DNA from: Aquiflexum gelatinilyticum
GTDB lineage: Bacteria; Bacteroidota; Bacteroidia; Cytophagales; Cyclobacteriaceae
Assembly (NCBI RefSeq): GCF_024741135.1
Contig: NZ_JANSUY010000002.1
Span: forward strand, 62,001 to 126,000
Length of the DNA: 64,000 nucleotides
Direction of reading: 5' to 3'
Part shown: piece by piece, positions 60,086 through 64,000 of the stretch
Numbering within the stretch: the first letter of the stretch is position 1
How the letters are laid out: the number at the start of each line of letters is the position of its first letter
The notes under the pieces: model-generated
Database searches by the model: none
Seen by the model: the letters and a program-made list of their open reading frames with translations, nothing else
What the model was told of the DNA's origin: nothing
Made by a program: the position numbers and the translations under genes

Positions 60086-61054
60086 TCAGCACTTCAGGTT
60101 CAAAGCAGAGAGATAATCAAAGCTTTTTTGGAGGGCATTTACATGGTCAGGAGTCAGGTCTTTTTCTAACAGAAAATGCTTGGCTCCTGATTTTTTTGCT
60201 TCGCAAAGAATACCGGACAAGTCCAAAACACCATCGCCTGCATCAGCCAGGTACGGGAACAATCCCATCCATTCACCCATATTCCCACCATCTCCAGTAA
60301 AAGTCTTTTTCTCACGCATGTCTTTGACATGGAGCAAAGGAAACCTTTTTGGATTTTCCTTGAGGTATTTGATGGGGTCAATGCCTGCCGCGGTAAACCA
60401 AAAAACATCCATCTGCATTTTGACCAAATCAGCATCTGTGTTGTCAAGTATCATCTGGAAAGGAACCACGCCATCTACGGCTTTGTGGCCATAGCCATGG
60501 TTATGATAGAAGAAAGTCAAGCCGTTTTTCTTGGCAGATTCACCGACCTGATTGAAGATCTCAGCGGTTTTTTTGTAGTCTTCGAGGCTTTTCCTCATGT
60601 CATCCGGAATCATGGCGATGCCCACATATTTGTGCCCGACCACGTGCGCTGCTTCAGCAACACCTTCCATGTTGTTTCTCAAAGTCGGTAAATCCACATG
60701 GATGCTTGGGGCAGAAAGTCCATACCTGTTTAAAATTTCCTTGACCTCTTTTGGCGTTTTTCCAAAATACCCGCTTCCGGAAAAACCCAAGGCATTGGCC
60801 GCCATTTTCCAACCTTGTTTGGTGGCTTCATCCGAAAATGTATACGGCCCAAAAAACTCCAATTCTTTGTATCCGATTTCGGAGATAACTTTAAGCGTTC
60901 CTTCAAAATCTGCGGAAAGGGCTTTGGGAACAGTAAACAAGGCAACGCCCAATGACTTGATTTTTTGGATGTCATCAGCAAGAGACAAATGAGGGATTAC
61001 ACTACCTGCAGCTACTGCCATGGCACTTTTTTGGATAAAATTTCTTCTGTTCAT
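60086..61054 (-). CDS. Sugar phosphate isomerase/epimerase-like TIM-barrel protein, 322 aa
   Basis: An AP-endonuclease-2 type TIM barrel. The N-terminus MNRRNFIQKSAMAVAAGSVIPHLSL is a Tat-like signal (RRNF), so the protein is exported folded. GYKELEFFGPY, PSIHVDLPTL, LTFFYHNHGYGH and VKMQMDVFWFTAAGIDP hold the metal-binding Glu, His and Asp. Family members act on myo-inositol-like or hydroxypyruvate/sugar substrates; the substrate here is unknown. The gene start is fixed by the RR motif. Confidence 0.85.
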   Translation of the reverse strand: MNRRNFIQKSAMAVAAGSVIPHLSLADDIQKIKSLGVALFTVPKALSADFEGTLKVISEIGYKELEFFGPYTFSDEATKQGWKMAANALGFSGSGYFGKTPKEVKEILNRYGLSAPSIHVDLPTLRNNMEGVAEAAHVVGHKYVGIAMIPDDMRKSLEDYKKTAEIFNQVGESAKKNGLTFFYHNHGYGHKAVDGVVPFQMILDNTDADLVKMQMDVFWFTAAGIDPIKYLKENPKRFPLLHVKDMREKKTFTGDGGNMGEWMGLFPYLADAGDGVLDLSGILCEAKKSGAKHFLLEKDLTPDHVNALQKSFDYLSALNLKC

Positions 61055-61193
61055 AGGTTTAAGGTTATTGAAATAAAGATTCGAAATCGAATTTCAGCAA
61101 AATATCGGGAATCAATTTTAACACCAACAATTTTGGGTTGGATATTCTTGATATTTGGCTTTTCATTATAATTAAAGCCAATCAACCACGGAT

Positions 61194-61631
61194 TTAGCTA
61201 TCGAGCGTTTGTATATATTTCTTCACCTTGACGGAACGGATAAATACAACAATCAGTAATACCATCCAGATGATTTGATTGAAACCGATTTGGAACACAG
61301 TTCTTTTGTTCCATCCCAAATCAGGGATAAAGGCAACCAAAACCCAAACCAGAAGTGCCAGATGTCCGATGATCCCGACCAAAATCAAATACTGCCAACT
61401 GATCGGATAAAAGGCACTCATAAAAATCAGAAATCCCAAGATCATCCCGAAAATCCCGAAGACGTTGGTATTGGAATCAGCGAGGTAATCTGGATTCATC
61501 GAAAGCCATTTCAAAAAGTCTTCTCCAAAATATCGGAAGAAAGTCGACCAAGCAAAGGTGTACATCCCTGTAAGCAATAACAGGCCGCGCAGGGGCATTG
61601 GAAAACTTGGTGTAATGCTGTTTTTGTCCAT
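61194..61631 (-). CDS. Hypothetical membrane protein, 145 aa
   Basis: Four membrane segments are seen: LLLLTGMYTFAWSTFF, FGIFGMILGFLIFMSAFYPI, YLILVGIIGHLALLVWVLVAF and IIWMVLLIVVFIRSV. The RYFGEDFLKWLSMNPDYLADSN loop is between the first two. No family recognised. Transcribed divergently from the amidase gene (74 bases). Confidence 0.65.
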   Translation of the reverse strand: MDKNSITPSFPMPLRGLLLLTGMYTFAWSTFFRYFGEDFLKWLSMNPDYLADSNTNVFGIFGMILGFLIFMSAFYPISWQYLILVGIIGHLALLVWVLVAFIPDLGWNKRTVFQIGFNQIIWMVLLIVVFIRSVKVKKYIQTLDS

Positions 61632-61705
61632 AATCTAAATTGCCTATATTCCTTGAAAATAACATTTACCCATACGAATAGGTTTTTTCCAAAACGTAAA
61701 TCTAC

Positions 61706-63382
61706 ATGAACAGAATCATAAATAGGAACCAGATAGGTTTAATTGTCGGAGGAATAGTTCTTTTGTCCGCCGGATTTGTCGGCGGCAAAATGATGGCTGA
61801 CATCACTTCCGAAAACATTGCCAACGCAGAGGTCCTGATCGGTTTGGAATTTTCACCGGCCGAGAGGGACAGCATGAACCGCAACCTGACCAATTACAGG
61901 ACAAGTTATGAGACCATGCGCATGCAGCCCATCACAAATTCAGTTGCTCCAGCCATTGGTTTCAACCCCCTTCCCCATGGTTTTGTACCAAACCAGATTC
62001 AGGAAGAAAGTGATTGGGGATTACCTGTCAATGTCAGTCTACCCAAAAAAGAAGCTGACATCGCCTACCTTTCTGTTGCTGAACTTTCTTCTTTGATCAA
62101 AAGCAAAAAGCTGAGCTCGGAAAGGTTGACAAAAATCTACCTCGACAGGATCAAATTTTATTCAGATACCCTTCAGTGCCTTATTACCTTGATGGAAACT
62201 GAGGCCATGCAAAAAGCCAAAGCCATGGATACTGAGCTTGCAAAAGGAATCTACCGCGGTCCGTTGCATGGAATTCCTTATGGTATCAAGGATTTGTTGG
62301 CAGTAAAAGGTACCAAAACCACATGGGGCGCCATGCCTTACAAAGATCAAACGATCGATGAAACAGCCACAGTAGTAGAAAAACTCAATGAAGCAGGCGC
62401 AGTCTTGGTGGGAAAATTTACCTTGGGTGCATTGGCCATGGGAGATGTTTGGTACGGAGGGGTGACCAAAAATCCTTGGAACATGAAGCAAGGTTCCAGC
62501 GGTTCCTCGGCAGGTTCAGCATCCGCGGTGAGTGCGGGATTGGTTCCTTTTGCCATCGGAACAGAAACACTCGGAAGCATTGTCTCGCCATCCACAAGAA
62601 ACGGCGTGACCGGATTGAGACCTACATATGGCCGGGTAAGCAAACATGGTGCGATGGCACTCAGCTGGAGCATGGACAAAATCGGCCCAATTTCCAGGTC
62701 GGCTTTGGATAACGGGATTGTCCTTTCTGTCATTAATGGATTTGACCCCAAAGACAAAAGCACTATCGCCGCTGCATTTCAATACAACTCCAAAAATTCC
62801 ATCAAAGACCTCAAAATCGGATATTTTGCTCCTTTTTTCGAAGGGACAAGAGCCAACATAGACAAGGATAAAAAAGTATTGGAAGACCTGAGGACGATGG
62901 GATTGGAACTCCATCCTGTCGAACTCAAAACTTCTGTCGATCCAAGCAGTATGCTGATTTCCCTTTATGTGGAAGGTGCAGCGGCTTTTGATGATTTGAC
63001 AAGATTGAATCTTGATGACCAAATGGTCGCCCAACACCGCAATGCTTGGCCAAATCTCTTCCGTGCAGCACGTTTCATCCCGGCAGTCGAATACATCCAA
63101 GCCAACCGGTATCGCAGCATTTTGATCGAAGAGATGCACGCCTTGTTTCAGGAATATGATGTGATAGTCACTCCTTCCTTTGCAGGAAACCAGCTTCAGA
63201 TCACCAACCTGACTGGACATCCGGCCCTTTGTATGCCAAACGGTTTTGCTGAAAACGGGAGTCCGACTTCCATTACTTTTCTTGCCAATCTTTTTGACGA
63301 AGAAAAACTGATCATGCTGGGCAAAGCTTATCAGGAAAAAACCGATTGGCAGAAAAAGAGACCTGCCTTTTTTGATAAATAA
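61706..63382 (+). CDS. Amidase-signature enzyme, 558 aa
   Basis: Ser-cisSer-Lys hydrolase. The catalytic Lys lies in HGIPYGIKDLLAVKG and the two Ser in KQGSSGSSAGSASAVSAGLVP; IGTETLGSIVSPSTRNGVTGLRPTYG completes the signature. An N-terminal hydrophobic segment (IGLIVGGIVLLSAGFVGGKM) anchors it to the membrane, with about 110 linker residues before the domain. It may act on amides or carbamates outside the cell. Precedes the flavoprotein at 63400 by 17 bases, so they are probably cotranscribed. Confidence 0.88.
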   Translation: MNRIINRNQIGLIVGGIVLLSAGFVGGKMMADITSENIANAEVLIGLEFSPAERDSMNRNLTNYRTSYETMRMQPITNSVAPAIGFNPLPHGFVPNQIQEESDWGLPVNVSLPKKEADIAYLSVAELSSLIKSKKLSSERLTKIYLDRIKFYSDTLQCLITLMETEAMQKAKAMDTELAKGIYRGPLHGIPYGIKDLLAVKGTKTTWGAMPYKDQTIDETATVVEKLNEAGAVLVGKFTLGALAMGDVWYGGVTKNPWNMKQGSSGSSAGSASAVSAGLVPFAIGTETLGSIVSPSTRNGVTGLRPTYGRVSKHGAMALSWSMDKIGPISRSALDNGIVLSVINGFDPKDKSTIAAAFQYNSKNSIKDLKIGYFAPFFEGTRANIDKDKKVLEDLRTMGLELHPVELKTSVDPSSMLISLYVEGAAAFDDLTRLNLDDQMVAQHRNAWPNLFRAARFIPAVEYIQANRYRSILIEEMHALFQEYDVIVTPSFAGNQLQITNLTGHPALCMPNGFAENGSPTSITFLANLFDEEKLIMLGKAYQEKTDWQKKRPAFFDK

Positions 63383-63399
63383 TATTCCATCCAACCCCA

Positions 63400-64000
63400 A
63401 TGGAAAGAAATACTTACGATGTGGCGGTAATTGGTCTGGGAGCATTGGGTTCATCGACCCTGTGGCAACTTAGCAAATCAGGAAAAAAAATTCTTGGCAT
63501 CGACCAATTCTCCCCTCCACATACCATGGGTTCTTCCCACGGGGAAACCAGGATTACCAGACTTGCGGTCGGCGAAGGAATGGATTTTGTGCCCATTGTC
63601 AAGAGGTCCCATGAAATCTGGAAAGAACTTGAGTCCCAAACAGGGTCTACCATCATGACGACAACAGGCGGTTTGCTTTTTGACTCTGGAATCCAAAGTT
63701 GGGCGAAGCATGGCTCGGAAGGGTTTTTCGAAAGGACAGTGAAATTCGCACAAGAGGGAAACATACCCTATGAGGTTTTTGATGCCCAAGAACTCGGAAA
63801 CCGATATTCTGAATTCAATTTAGAAGAAAGCGGCAAAGTCTATTACGAGCCGAGTGCAGGATTTCTCCGGCCCGAGCTGGCGATTTCGACCCAACTCCAA
63901 CTTGCGGGACAAAACGGCGCAGTCATCAAAACCCACACAAAAGTATTGAGTATTTCTCCTTTGCCAGGTGGGGGTGTGCGAATCCAAACCAACCAAGGGA
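63400..64000 (+). CDS. N-methyl-L-tryptophan/sarcosine oxidase-like flavoprotein (partial)
   Basis: ATG at 63400-63402. The frame stays open to the window end (200 codons). The N-terminal MERNTYDVAVIGLGALGSST is the FAD-binding GxGxxG; QFSPPHTMGSSHGETRI is the family HxxGSSHGxTRx motif of monomeric sarcosine oxidase and N-methyltryptophan oxidase (SolA/DAO fold). MDFVPIVKRSHEIWKELE continues the match. Substrate unproven. It shares the strand and 17-base spacing with the amidase gene, suggesting a two-step use of an N-methylated amide. Confidence 0.85.
   Translation, partial: MERNTYDVAVIGLGALGSSTLWQLSKSGKKILGIDQFSPPHTMGSSHGETRITRLAVGEGMDFVPIVKRSHEIWKELESQTGSTIMTTTGGLLFDSGIQSWAKHGSEGFFERTVKFAQEGNIPYEVFDAQELGNRYSEFNLEESGKVYYEPSAGFLRPELAISTQLQLAGQNGAVIKTHTKVLSISPLPGGGVRIQTNQG

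Noticed and set aside
62516-63454. 312-aa minus-strand frame
   Set aside because: It is antisense to the amidase gene and extends into the flavoprotein start. It is a codon-usage shadow.

Overview
The window looks like chromosomal DNA of a bacterium in the phylum Bacteroidota, most likely order Cytophagales (Cyclobacteriaceae-like). The signs are the gliding-associated gene gldE next to mutY and ssb, many secreted proteins and lipoproteins of Bacteroidota type (lamin-tail/FlgD-like protein, META and six-bladed propeller lipoproteins), a kynurenine route to NAD, TAnnTTTG-type promoter elements, and few Shine-Dalgarno sites. This is inferred from gene content. No rRNA, tRNA, phage, IS transposase or CRISPR array was seen.

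Layout. 0-4 kb: the start of a membrane protein, a 51-aa small gene and a very long secreted lamin-tail protein. 4-12 kb: asd on the plus strand, a THUMP-like methyltransferase, and a thrA-thrB-thrC operon on the minus strand. A short leader ORF with four consecutive Thr codons and hairpins precedes thrA, so attenuation is likely. All steps from aspartate to threonine are encoded here. The thrB-thrC gap is filled with dispersed repeats that enter the 3' ends of both genes. 12-16 kb: cupin, META lipoprotein, DUF2179 protein, MFS transporter and ferrochelatase. 16-18.3 kb: a small accessory pocket with an orphan gene and a HigB/HigA toxin-antitoxin pair. 18.3-22 kb: M1 peptidase, HupE/UreJ and DUF6702. 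22-23.8 kb: 3-hydroxyanthranilate dioxygenase and membrane dipeptidase. 24-31 kb: an LRR lipoprotein flanked by two copies of a double-palindrome repeat, a propeller lipoprotein, a dipeptide epimerase facing an M14 peptidase (probably murein peptide use), SIMPL, a lone DUF433 antitoxin and a small lipoprotein.

31-37 kb is an informational block: RNase G, a 29-aa bS22/AURKAIP1-like ribosomal micro-protein, a TPR protein and HU on the minus strand; mutY, ssb and gldE on the plus strand. Several of these use TTG or GTG starts. 37.6-43.6 kb: glutamate synthase gltB-gltD. 43.8-53.9 kb: duplicated small lipoproteins, DUF4890, gamma-glutamylcyclotransferase-like, NDH-2, YebC, a YjjX-like NTPase, a 58-aa ORF whose start lies in a hairpin, an M28 peptidase and a ClC channel. 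53.9-54.5 kb is an AT-rich convergent intergenic region with two perfect DnaA boxes and near-matches, a candidate replication origin or DnaA-binding site. 54.5-64 kb: kynureninase and kynurenine 3-monooxygenase, RidA, fumarase, a TIM-barrel isomerase, an amidase and the start of an N-methyltryptophan/sarcosine oxidase-like flavoprotein.

The strongest candidates for something new are the thr leader, the DnaA-box region, the repeat families that invade gene ends, and two small ORFs (322-477 and 49909-50085).
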